Assembly: GCF_003945595.2 (NCBI RefSeq) | Contig: NW_024105098.1 | Location: forward strand, 2,596,721 to 2,660,720 | Length of the DNA stretch: 64,000 nucleotides | Source: Pipra filicauda | Taxonomy: Eukaryota > Chordata > Aves > Passeriformes > Pipridae | Direction: 5' to 3' | Part shown: one piece after another, positions 40,201 to 51,414 of the stretch | How the letters are laid out: every line of letters begins with the position of its first letter | How positions within the stretch are numbered: position 1 is the stretch's first letter | The notes under the pieces: model-generated | What the model saw: only the letters and a program-made list of their open reading frames with translations | What the model was told of the DNA's origin: nothing | The model's database searches: none | Position numbers and translations under genes: made by a program

Positions 40201-41335
40201 GACAGATGTGGACGCACATCACCTGGAGGGTGTGCAAGGAGGAAATATCAGCTGAGGGTAAAAACGGCGCTTTGACCTTTTGGAAGAGCTGTCTGTGTGA
40301 GGTGGCTGAGGTGCAGTGAATCATTTAACAGAACAGCTGACTCCTTGGGCTGAGCCAGGCAAGGAGTGTCCCAGCGGAGGAGCTGCTTCTCCCAAGAAGG
40401 CTCCCAGGGTTCATGCTTAGATGGTTCCTTTAAAGGTTAATTCTCAGTGGCAGCATCTGCAAGAAAACCTGGAGTACTCGGAGGGAACTCAACCCACTAC
40501 AAAGGGTCTTCATGTTTGTGAGTCTTTTTGGTCTTTGTTTTTTAAATGTTAAAATTTGCTCTTATTCATTTCTCAAGATAAAAAAACTAAAGAGAAAAAG
40601 CCAACCCTCCAAGCTGGGCTCCCAGTGCAGAGGCACAAAGGGACAGCCGTGCCGTTCCCGGAGTCGGTGGCGCGGTGGGCTGAGCTTCCTCCTGCTCCAA
40701 GGTGGCACAATAAAGAGCTCCTGCAGTCATCTTTTTTTCCTAGGAGTTGCATTGTTAAAACCTTCCGTGGGGAAATCCAGGGACTGTAATTGCTCTGGTC
40801 TGACTCTGCCTGCTGAGCCGCTTGAATTAAGTGGGTGTTTTGGCATCCTGAGCAGAGCCTTGTGGGAAGTGACCTTCGCCTTCCGCCGCTGCACTCTGCA
40901 ACCTGCCGCTAATTAGGATGGAGAGAGCCCTCCTTTGTTTCCAAACACCAGTTTACCTCCGTGCCCGCGTTCTGCCGGGAGCTGCCCGGTGTGACTCGGC
41001 GCATAATGAGCGGGGCACAGCGGAGGGTCGGGCTCCGGCACCGCCGAGCGCGGCTTTTAACACGGCGGAGCTGAGCGGGAGGGCGAGCCCGGCCCCGAGC
41101 CGCTTGTGGAGCCTATTCACAGCACAGCCTCTCATTAGCCAGCCTCGGAATTAACATCTGAAACGATGCTTTGTGGGGAAAAAAAAAAACAACATTATAA
41201 AAAACATCACTTCCACGGCTGCTTTCGGCCAGTATTTGCAAACTCGGGAGTGGCATCAGCGGCACTGGGAGAAGGGCATCGCTGGAGCTGCAGATGGGAG
41301 GGATTGGGGCAGGTGTCAAAGGTCCACAGCTCCCT
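37215..41335. other. Non-coding flank with one CpG-rich block
   Basis: About 37540-37660 is AT-rich and unique, a possible conserved element. The CpG-rich block at 40955-41110 is annotated separately. No coding gene is recognised. Confidence 0.55.
40955..41110. promoter_or_regulatory. Compact CpG island-like block
   Basis: About 155 bp with roughly twenty CpG dinucleotides (gtgcccgcgttctgccggga, ctcggcgcataatgagcgg, ccgccgagcgcggc), in a region that is otherwise CpG-poor. It is flanked by AT-richer sequence with TAATTAGG just upstream. It may be an orphan promoter or an enhancer-associated CpG island. No TATA box or open frame supports a specific gene. Confidence 0.45.
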
Positions 41336-41337
41336 TA

Positions 41338-41430
41338 GAGAATCACGGAATGGTTTGGATGGGAGAGGACCTTGGGGATCATCCAGTTCCAACCCTCATG
41401 CCGTGGGCAGGGACACCTTCCATGAGCGAT
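41338..41430 (-). mobile_element. CR1 LINE 3' fragment
   Basis: gagaatcacggaatggtttgg, then gggatcatccagttccaacc and catgccgtgggcagggacac, is a minus-strand CR1 tail. Confidence 0.85.
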
Positions 41431-41434
41431 GGGC

Positions 41435-42600
41435 TTTGCCTGCCCTTGGGACTGTTCACCCAGGTCATCCCTCCTCTGATGAGAACTACCTTGGCTTCAG
41501 GCACTGGTTTATCTGTGGTGGGTGATGAAGAGTTTCTGCCTTTTGGAAAGACACTGATTTCCAACCCTATAAAAAAGGGACAAGGATGATCAAGTTTTCA
41601 AAGGTAAAACTCGGCACAACCCCTTCAGGAGAAACTGGAATAGGGGGGCACTTAGAGGGTTCAGGCCAAATTTACTCAGAAAGATTAGTTGAACTATGTT
41701 AAAGTTCTCTGTGAATGCCCCCCTTCAAATGCAATTTGGTTAACATCATTTGTGTTGGAAATGATGTTGCAATTAATGTCACTTCGGTTCTGAATGAGGA
41801 CACACTGCAGGGATTTGCTAACTTTGAGGAAATCCACTTTAAACTCTCACGTCTAACTCTACCCAGTGCTCCCTGTGAGACAGCGTTTGGCCACAGCTGG
41901 GGACAAGCAAACAAGGAACCCAACTGACGTATTTGGATGTGTGAAAGATCTCTGCCTGTGCTCTAGAAATACTTAGACCCCAATTCTTCTGAGACATCTT
42001 GGATCAAGAGGATTCAACCCAAAAAGCATCAGGCATATGAGTGAGGTGAGCAGTGGGTTGGAGATGTGTCTGCAGACAGCTCAGCTCCCAGGAGGACAGG
42101 GATCAGCCAGGGGCTAAAACCATCCCTGTGGCAGGGGTCTGGTCCCTCTGGGGCAGGTGGTGTGGCAGCTCTTGGCTGGAGCCAGAGGAACATGCTCTGC
42201 ACCTGAATCAACAGGGTTTGGGATGTACCAGGCAGCGAGCAGGTACTCAGAGGAGAGGGCTGTGCTGGAGAAGGGGGTGCAGAGACAGAGCAATCCACCC
42301 TGCAGGGACCTCAGAATGACCAAGCCATGTCAGCTCCACCTCAGCACCATCCTGCCCAGGCTTATGGATGGAGTCTTGCAGGCTGGCTGCCTTTGGGCAG
42401 AGCAGATGCTCAGGTGATGTCTGGGGGGAGCAGGATCACAGCTGACATCCGCAGGAGCGGCAGCACCGCTCCTGATGGGAGCCAGATCAGCTACTCCTGA
42501 CCAGCTTGGGCAGCCCCAGCCTGGGTCAGGGCCTGGCAGCAGATGGAGAGGTGACTGTGCTGCAACCTGCCCTGGGTGCTGCTGTTGTTCTGTGTTCACT
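41435..42600. other. Non-coding unique sequence
   Basis: No gene, exon or repeat family is recognised. Confidence 0.6.
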
Positions 42601-42602
42601 AA

Positions 42603-42843
42603 GGTACCCGGGGAGTAGGTTGGATCTCAGGCAAAGGTTCTTCCCCCAGAGGGTGTTTGGGCACTGTCCAGGCTCCCCAGGGCAGTGGGCACAGCCCCAA
42701 GGCTGCCAGAGCTCCAGGAGGGTTTGGCTGATCCTCTGGGGCACAGGGGGTGACTCTGGGGGATGTTCCTGTGCAGGGCTGAGGGTCGAACTGGATGGTC
42801 CTTGTGGGTCCTTCCAGCTCAGCACATTCTGTGACTCTGTGGC
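42603..42843 (+). mobile_element. CR1 LINE 3' fragment
   Basis: aggttggatctcaggcaaagg, then ttcttcccccagagggtgtt, caggctccccagggcagtgg, ccaaggctgccagagctcc and cacattctgtgactctgtgg. It is in sense orientation, about 0.8 kb from an inverted copy of the same subfamily at 43617. Confidence 0.9.
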
Positions 42844-43009
42844 GCCTCACCCCCTGTATGTTCTCCATGAGGATTACCTGGCATGAGCTTTCCAGGAATT
42901 GCCACTCAGCAAGGACAGTGCAGTGCACAGGCTGCCTACCTGCCACCTCCTTCCCTCCTCGCTGTTTTTCCCTGTGTCCCTAAATGCTGCCGGGAGATAT
43001 TGAAGCTTG

Positions 43010-43245
43010 GATAGTAGCGCCGAGTTGGCAACTTTTAATATTGCTGAAACATAATCAGCTTTTGCTTCTACAGCAATTAGCATGTTATTACCCATAATGT
43101 TTTGCATGGCAATTTTGTTGTAAACATTTGTACTAATTCACCATAACCTAATTATTTTTATGACACATAATTATGAAATATTTTTGGAGGAGGAATGGTT
43201 TCATTTTCTATTTATACCATTATTTCCTGGAAGTGGCAGTTATTT
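43010..43245. promoter_or_regulatory. AT-rich unique block, candidate conserved noncoding element
   Basis: About 235 bp, strongly AT-rich and repeat-free, between two CR1 copies. It contains many homeodomain/POU-like words (AGCAATTAGCATG, TTGCATGGCAATT, CCTAATTATT, CATAATTATG). It could be a neural enhancer; conservation cannot be tested here. Confidence 0.4.
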
Positions 43246-43616
43246 TTAACACCAGGAAACAGTGTCTCCCCCCTTCCCCAATTAGCCCTTTCTGCTTACT
43301 GCCTCGACTTGCTTGGATAGCACAGTAGCTGTGACGATGGCAACTGGAGATGTGTGATGGATTCCAGGAGAGACTAATTGAGCTGTAATTTGTGGTGGTG
43401 TGATGCGCAAATGGAGGAACGTAACAAGTGGTTTTCTTTGCTGCTCGGTGGGCACATGTGGTGAGTCCCAGTCACGGCATCTGCCATAATGTCCCTTTCC
43501 AAAGTATTTAAGGACAGAGCGATGTGGTGAAGCCACTGCCTCAGGACTTTGTTTCTCAGGAGTGCAACCACCCTGAGCTTGGAGACGGGACCTCTTCAGG
43601 GAGGTGCTCTTGGGTT

Positions 43617-43862
43617 TCATAGGATTACAGAATCTCTTGAGTTGAAAAGGACCCACAAAGATCATCCAATCCAACTCTTGGCCCTGCACAGGCACCCCAA
43701 CAATCCCACCCTGTCCCTCAGAGCGTTGTCCAAACTCTCCTGGAGCTCTGGCAGCCTTAGTGCTGTGCCCACTGCCCTGGGGAGCCTGGTCAGTGCCCAA
43801 CCACCCTCTGGGGGAAGAACCTTTTCCTGAGATCCAACACAAACCCCCCTGACACAGTTTTT
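43617..43862 (-). mobile_element. CR1 LINE 3' fragment
   Basis: cataggattacagaatctct, then gacccacaaagatcatccaatc, caccccaacaatcccaccctg, ggagctctggcagccttagt and ttttcctgagatccaacac. It forms an inverted pair with the copy at 42603. Confidence 0.9.
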
Positions 43863-46517
43863 GACATCAGTAACCTCTTGCTCAATCCTTGGCATCCCTG
43901 GACCAGAACAACTAAGAGATTCCTCAGCCCCACCTGTCTTCCAGCTTGGTGTAACTGTGTGACTTACTGAGAGGAGGGGGGTGGAGGGTACCAGAGGTGG
44001 GTGGGGATGCCCGAGGAGCCAGGAGAAACATCTGGGCTGTGCTCCAGGCTCCAGAGAAACATCCTGGGCCCAAGCTACAGAGGCAAATACAAAATGCATG
44101 TCTGGAGCCCAGCAGTGCTGAGTCCAGCCCTTTGGGCTGATGTGAGAGGGGGGTTTGAATCCCTGCAGCAACATTTGATGGCAAGAGGCCTTCCTTAATC
44201 ACATTCATGGAGGCACTGTATAGAAAACGCTCAGAATTCAGGCTCACTCTTAACAAGTATGAAACTTGGCAGGCTGAAAGGCTTGTATATCTTGTCTGAT
44301 CTCCAGTCTGGAGAGGTCTCAAAACGGAGCCATGTGTAGTGCATTGACATCTTAAAAGAATTTCTAAAAAAAAAAAAAAATGCCTTTCTAGATGACTGTA
44401 TGTCATATAAATGAGATTTATTTCAATGCCTGTCATGATGGTTGAGGCAGTAACAAATCCAGTAATTGCCAGTGCTACGGTCGCATACGCTCTGAATGTT
44501 TAACTCTGAGCTACATTTATACAGCGGGTTTGAGGTTATTTAGTGAATCCTTTGCCCATTTTTCTCTCTCTCCTGGTTGGTGGCTGTGGAGTTATGTGGT
44601 GTGTCAGCTGCGTTGAGCGTGGTGAGTGTTGCATGCAGGCTGCTGTCTCAGAGCCTGCCTATAATTAGCTGTTAATCGTGTGTAACTGATGAGGACCGTG
44701 GAAATTGGGTTAAGGGAAACTCAGTGGCCTTTTAAAATCATTCCCAGGGCTGGATATTAGTGCGAAGTCACACTTCCAGGAAGCCTCCAAGTAATCAGAG
44801 GTGCAGAGCTGAAATGAGACAGTGATTTTTTTGTGACTGCAAGACCTAAGAACTGAGGTGGGTTATTACATTTTAGCAGTTTTTTGCCCTCCCTGAATAC
44901 CAAGAGCCAAAAGTGACTTGTCCCACAGCCCTTCTTAAATGAGGTGGCCTTGTTCTTTGGGTTGTTCACTGCCTGTCAGAAAAGAGAAGGTGACTTGCAA
45001 AGTTCTTTCATCTCCAAACTTGTTATCCTTGATCTTTCTGCAGAAGTAATGACTTGAGATAGTGTAAAGACTATCTCACGAAATATCTGGAAAATGAAGT
45101 GAACTCCACACTGGGTTATGATCCAGCTGATACTGACACCGAGGTTATCCTTGGCAGAAGTCGAATATTTTGTGCCCAACTGTCAGTGGGACTTTTTTTC
45201 CTTCTCCCCAGGGATTACACCTCAACAAGGTCATTCCGAACATCAACAAACAGTTACAAATGTGTCAAAACTCCATCCCGTGTTTGATGTCTGTCACTGA
45301 ACTCCCTTAAAGGCACCACCATTAAGCATCCTGGGCAGGGATTCTGGGATTGAGTCAAGGATATCTCGAAGGTCCCTGGCAATCACACTGATAACACGGG
45401 GAGGTCACTTTTGTGTGTGATGAGTTTTTTGGGTCTGTAAGATACAACAAATACAGTTGCAATGGGTGGAAATGGGTCAGTCCTGCTGTTTCAATCCCTG
45501 TGGGGAATTGTGTCTGGGGTGGGAGCAAACAGAGGATATTTTTGTGTTTCCAAGGTAGCTGATAAAGATCAGACTGACCTAATCTAATGCTCTGGAGGTC
45601 AGGAAATTAGAAATAAGAGTTCATTGCAGTGGAGAAGTTTCCTGGCTCATCACAGTCAGGAGGTCTCCAATATACTTGATGCTCCAGGAGATAACTTTCA
45701 GGTCTTGGCACTGCTTTGTTTTTTTCAGGAATGGGTAAAATAAAAAACAATAAAAGGAGGCAAAGACAAAGGACACCTCTTCTATATCAAGAATCTTATG
45801 AAAAATTCATCTCTTATCACTGCTGGAGGTGTTATGAAGACTGAGTTAATTGTGTGTATGATCCTGTTTGTTAGAGCAGGCAGATTAGTATCATCTACTC
45901 ATAAAAAATCCCCAAAATATTCCACCTGTTTCAATTTCACTGGAGAGCACGTTCATCTCTGCTGTAACCTGCTGGGCCACATGCTTCTTATATATGTGAA
46001 ATTAATACTTTATTACCATCTATTTTTAAATGCCTTGGCAGAAGGGGGCGAGATGGGCAGCCTGCGATCTCGAAGCACCTCTTGAAGTGCTCGTCACAAT
46101 GGAGTTTAAAACGGCTTTTGGAGGTGATGCAGGTGTCGGAGGGTTTGTCCGTGGTGAATCCATCTGTGTCAGCCTGGGGCTGAGGGAAGCCACGTGCAGG
46201 GCTGACAGGTACCTGAACGCTCCGAAGCCAAATGTGTGTGAGCTCATCCCGGCCTGGGGAATGTCTTTTATTTCCCTCGATTGTGCCTGAAATGTGCTCG
46301 TGGGTTTTGCAGGGATGTTGAGGGAGCATCGCAGGAACCGACAGATGGGCTCCAATCTACCCGGGAAGGTGGCTGAGACATAAGTGTTCCAAATTTATGG
46401 TGGCCATAAAGAGCCGTGGAGATGATTGATTCTGCTCATTGCTCACGCGGATAACGACGGGTTTTAGAGTAAAGCAGTAACTGATAGCCTCTGAGCTGGG
46501 AATTAAATTTCTCCTTC

Positions 46518-46539
46518 CATGATGTCATCATGATGTCAT
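46518..46539. promoter_or_regulatory. Tandem CRE/ATF-like motif pair
   Basis: The 11-bp word CATGATGTCAT occurs twice in direct tandem (46518-46528 and 46529-46539). Each copy contains TGATGTCA, a CREB/ATF-like half-palindrome. Confidence 0.4.
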
Positions 46540-46602
46540 ACTTTATTGCCTGTAATTTGACAGTCTGTCAGGGCCCAAGGCTGCTGTCAGCCTGCTGGGG
46601 TT

Positions 46603-46624
46603 CACGTGTGTGACATCACACGTG
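46603..46624. promoter_or_regulatory. Perfect inverted repeat with two CACGTG E-boxes
   Basis: The 8-bp arms CACGTGTG (46603-46610) and CACACGTG (46617-46624) are exact reverse complements around the spacer TGACAT. Each arm contains the palindromic E-box CACGTG (bHLH-zip proteins such as USF, MYC or TFE family). The centre contains TGACATCA, a CRE-like word. Confidence 0.45.
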
Positions 46625-48489
46625 CTGTCAGCTCTGGGCTCTGATGATGGTGCTCTTCTAATTGTGATTTAAAATGCTTTCCTGATGGGGGAAGTTATGG
46701 CTTTCTTGGGGCATATCTTGTTCCAGGCCAAATGCTGCTGTGGCTGAGGCGGGGGTGTCATTTGGAAAGGTCTTTGGAGGGCAGTGAGTGTAATTCTTGG
46801 TGCTGTGTGTTCAGAAAAATATGGGTTCTGTAGCCTGGAGGACACTGTCACAGTGAGAATGATTGTTAGGGGATGAAAGGGTGGCTGACACTTGTAATCC
46901 TCATGTCCTTTGCCTCCCCTCTTCAAAGGAATATTGAACTGCAGTCCTCTAAGGACAGGGAGGAAGGAGAAGAAATATGGCCCCAAACTCATGCATGGCC
47001 AGGCTGGTTGATGGATCCTCATGGTCCTCCTTGGAATGTACCTTCTGCTCAAATGAGGACTTTGGGAATAAAGAAACCCCAGGTGATAAGTAATGTACCT
47101 CTTAATTCTAATAAGAGACTTTCTCCTCCTGTCCTGGGGAAGTGTGTCTTGCCTCTTCCAACTCCTGGCTCCTGGACCTAGGAAAGGGTGCTCCCAAGGG
47201 CAGGTGGAACATGAGCAGCGAAGCCAGACCTGAGCAGTGGCTGCTCGGATTTAGTGAAGGATTCAGGTTGCTATTTGGTTACCATGGTGATACACGTGGT
47301 TTTTAACCACGATGGAGGGATGGGTGGATGGAGGAGGGTACAGCAGTGGGCTGTAATCCTGTGTTCCCAAGGCCTGTACCTCCCAGGAGAGCACAGCAGA
47401 CCCTGCAGTGTGCTGACCACAGTGAGCTGGTGGAAAGCCCAGAGCACATGTTTTACCCATATACATTATATAAAATCTCTATTTTCTCTTTTTGCTTTGG
47501 AGAGGGAATTCTCCTGGAGCAGGTCTCTTGTTTGAGCACGCAGTCACCCTCTTCAGCTCTTTGGACTTCTATCTGTAACCCCCCGTGCTGGTTATTTCTA
47601 AGCAGAAAGTTTATTTTGACACTTCTGCTGTGTCCCATCCTCCCTTCAGCCTCCTCCCCAGCTGGCTGAACTGGGTCTGGATTCCCTCGAACAGAAGGGG
47701 AGGCACAGGAGCAAAGTCTGTCGTTTTTTTCCCCAAGCCTGTGGCAGCAGATTGCAGCATTTTCTGTCAGCTCATTAATTGTGAGGGCATTAACTTCCGA
47801 GGGGGAAAACACTGGGAATACCAAGGTTGCTGCTTGGATGTTATAAATAACACACTGGGTAGTTCTGGAGCGGTAGAGAGCTCAAAAGCTGCCAGGTTTT
47901 CCTGGGAATACCTGGAGCTGTTCTGTGTTGGGGCTCTGAGTTAATGGAAGAGCCTGTGCTTCGTTGGCCAACACAACTTGTCTGGTGTGGAAGCAGTAAA
48001 GAATAAATGTGGGATCCGTGGCCCTGGAACAACAGGTTAAGCTTGGTATATTCCTGCTGCCAGCTCATAGGAACAACCCTCCAAGAGTAAAGTGATATTA
48101 TTTCTGGAGTGTGGCAGATATGTTGTCCCAAAACTGCACCAGGAAACTTCAGGAAGTTGACATCAAAGCTCCCACTGATATTCAGTGTCTCTCTGGTGGG
48201 TGCCAGCTCTTGCAGAAGGACAAAACCAAATCAAAGAGACAGAGGCAGCAGCAGTGACACTAATTTTTTTGGTTTGTTTTAATATTTTAAGGTTTGTTTT
48301 TTTGGTTTTTTTTTATAAAAATGCACCCCTGTGGCACAGCTGGCTACTTGCTCAGCACAACAGCACCAGAGAGGAAATTCCTTCCCAGCGCTCACAGGTG
48401 ATCAACTTACACATTGAAGCATGAAGTTTGATTACCCTTGTAACATTTTATTAGCTTGCATAGCTGCAAATGTTATTAATGCTCATAAA

Positions 48490-48660
48490 ATTATCCAGTC
48501 CTTTAAAATGTCTGTTCCACTGGTGTGTGTCTCCATGACTTCCTGGGGTAGTGGATTCCAGAAGTGACTGCACTGGGTCAAGTCGTATTTTTATTTTATT
48601 TCTCTTAAATCTACAGCCCTTTTGTTTCGTCAAGTGCCCCCAGTTTGCTTTTAAATTACA
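48490..48660 (-). mobile_element. Ancient CR1/L2-type LINE remnant
   Basis: tggggtagtggattccagaag, then a degraded stretch with cttaaatctacagccctttt, resembles the reverse-oriented 3' part of old CR1/L2 elements. These read 'saatgagttccacag ... tttaaatctgctgcc' in other genomes, from memory. It is strongly diverged. Confidence 0.4.
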
Positions 48661-48664
48661 GGGC

Positions 48665-50955
48665 AGGCTAATGTGGGGCTGGTTTTGACGGCAAACTTTG
48701 CTCTTCCATGGATTTTATTATTTTTTTAGTATACTGATATTTTCATGTATAGAATGTATTAATGAGTGATGTATGTTTGTGTACATATGGAGATGCCTGC
48801 AAGTGTGTGCATCTCTACATGTATAAACACATACACAGTTGTATTTTCTGTGTCCCTTGGGCATCTTGGTGGGTGTCTTGGGTGATGTGGTTTGGTGCAG
48901 GGATCCCACTCCCTCTTCTCTGCCGGTGAGAGATGCTCTGAGAGGCAGAGCAATAGCAGGGAAGAAAAATGCTGCTCTGAGCTGTGTGTCAGCAGACTTC
49001 AGACACAATGGGGCCCGTGTTTCCAGACAAGCCTTTTTAGCTAATTAGCTTAGTAAAAAATCTATTTCTCTTCTTAAATTCCCTGCCATCCATCCACCTA
49101 ATAGAGTGAAGCAGCTCTATATTGTGTGAGGGGTATGCAATGCATCATCTCTCTCCAGTATTTATCTCATCGCTCCCAGCCTGCTCTCTCCATCTCTCTG
49201 TCCACAGGAGCTGCCTGGCTGCCCATTCTGGCTGCTCCCTTCTGGCAGTGACTGTAATGGGAATGTGCTGGAGTTCTCCTTATGTTCTGGGGGTCCCTTT
49301 GCTGTCCCACAGCAGCTCAGCCATGACCTTGTCCTTACTTGTCTGCTGGTTTTCCTACGACAAACATCCAGAAAGCAGAGATTTCTACAGCTGTGTGGTC
49401 TGGGAGAACCTCCTCGCCCTGCAACCCACGTAGGATCTGAGCTGGTCTCCACCATCGCCTCTGGAGCTGGGATGGGTGAGGGAAATCAGGAAGAGTTGCT
49501 TTGGCTTCAGCATAATGTGGGCAGGAGGATAGACCCCCTGAATTTCGGTTGTGTGGACAACTGAGTGGGAACATCTCTTCTGGAAAGACATCTGAGTCTC
49601 ACAGACCCATATGGCAACAATTTTCACCTGAGGTCTGGATTTGGACGTTGCAGCTCCAGCCTCCGGCGGTTGGATTGCAGTGAGCAAGATTAAAGAGCCA
49701 CTAATATTAACGATTGTTTTGGGCAGGAATGCATGGACCAGAGTCAAGTTGCTTTTTAACTTTCTTCTTGGGAAACTGAGCTGAGTGAACTCCTTAAGGT
49801 TCTCACCTCAGAGCTGTTTTTTCACACCCAAAATTATTATCGTAGCCATTGTCTGAACTCGCTGTTTCCGACAATATTTTTTTTGTAGGTGTGAGTACAA
49901 AAGCTGGACACACTGTTCTTGCCAGCACAGGGTAGAAATGTGAGATACAACTCCCTTTATACTCCACTGGGCACGGGAAGTGTGGCTGGCTTCGGGTTGG
50001 TGCTGGAAGCTCTCGTTTAGCCAGATGTCTCCCCTGACCTTTGCTCGCTGCCCCACACAGGGCGTGAACCCTCCTCTGTGTCCCCGTGAAGTGTGCTGTG
50101 CTTGGCCACGCTGCTGGACGTGTGTGGGCTGTCAAGTACTCGGGGATGGCAGGCCTGGGGATTGATAAATGGTGAGCTGGTCACTGCTTTCCTGGGCTCT
50201 GCTTTTGTTTACGGCTCTTGAGGTGTTGGAGGAACGTGGAGTCGGCTGCTCTGGCTGGAGGAGAAGTGCTGCCGCATCGAGGCTTTGTCTTGAATCCTTT
50301 AGGTTTTTTTAATCTGTTTACAAGCTCACATTGCATGAAGTTGTTGAGCCCTCATTAGTTTACCAAGAAAACACATTTCCTACAGCTTGGTGACCTGTCC
50401 TTGTGTGGAGTTCCTGTGCTATTATCCCCTGCAGATGCTCTCAGCCGTTTTTCAACGCGTTGCTGAAAACCTTTGAATGTGAACTGTGAGCCGCTGTGGT
50501 CCTTCCCCTCCTTCATGTATCTTTTTACTGACTTGCTTGTTTTAATAACAGAAATTAAAGTGTTGGGCAACAATTTCTAAAACTGTTTAAAAACAGAACA
50601 AAAGCCCAAGAAAATTCTGGAACAGAATGCCTTTGTTGGCGAGAGTTAAAGTTTGTAAATATTTATTCTTCATGAGCAAAAAATATCAGGCTGTTGTGAG
50701 AGAAAAAAACCAGGCAATTCAAATTTAAAGCGACAGCCCCACGTAGGAATGGGGAGCCTGCAGAAATGTCAATAGGTCAGGCCCAGCCATGGTATTGGCA
50801 TGCAAGCTCCTCTGCCTTCCCAATCCATGAGAGCACCTCCTACCCTTCGTTGTAGTTTGGAAAACAGATACAAGTGTGTTTGTGTTTCTGTGCTCCTATC
50901 AGTGGATTATTAGAGCTCAACCTGTGTGGCAGACCATTGTCATCCCAAAGCCTGC
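48665..50955. other. Non-coding unique sequence
   Basis: No gene is recognised. About 50560-50720 is AT-rich and repeat-free. Confidence 0.55.
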
Positions 50956-50959
50956 CTTA

Positions 50960-51190
50960 GAGTCATGTTTACGTTGGATATTAGGGAATATTTCTTCACT
51001 GAAAGGGTTGTCAAGCACTGGCACAGGTTAACTAGAGCAGTGGTGGAGTCCTCATCCCTGGAGGGATTTAACAGCCACGTGGATGTGGCACCCGGGGACA
51101 TGGGTGGCCTTGGCAGTGCTGGGGGAATGGCTGAACTCGACCTTAGAGGGCTTTTCCAACCTAAACAATTCTGTGGTTCTGTGCTGTGTG
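50960..51190 (+). mobile_element. CR1 LINE 3' fragment
   Basis: acgttggatattagggaata, then tttcttcactgaaagggttg, caagcactggcacaggttaa, catccctggagggatttaac and ttttccaacctaaacaattc. It belongs to the same CR1 type as the copies at 53416 and 57645. Confidence 0.9.
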
Positions 51191-51294
51191 GATGCAAGGA
51201 GGAAAAATTCTACGACAACTCCTTTTGACTGGCCTTTGGCGTGTTTTAGAAGCAGAGCAAGGCATGGAGCATGTGGTGCCAAGGGCAGAGAACT

Positions 51295-51412
51295 TGTAGA
51301 TGTGGCACATGGGGACATGGTTCAGTGGTGGGCTTGGCAGTGTTGGGATAATGGTTGGAGTTAATGATCTTAGAGAGCTTTTCCAACCTTAATGATTCTG
51401 TGATTCTCTGAA
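51295..51412 (+). mobile_element. CR1 LINE 3' terminal fragment
   Basis: gtagatgtggcacatgggga, then catggttcagtggtgggctt and ccaaccttaatgattctgtg. It lies in the same orientation 105 bp after the previous copy, so the two 3' ends are in tandem. The simplest explanation is two separate insertions. Confidence 0.85.
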
Positions 51413-51414
51413 TG

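Larger units (their letters stand above)
43870..48480. other. Non-coding, largely unique sequence with possible regulatory blocks
   Basis: No gene is recognised. An A14 run lies near 44367. About 44390-44530 is AT-rich and unique. About 46010-46660 is a longer unique block that includes the paired CRE-like words and the E-box palindrome annotated below. About 48260-48320 is a T/G low-complexity stretch. Confidence 0.55.
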
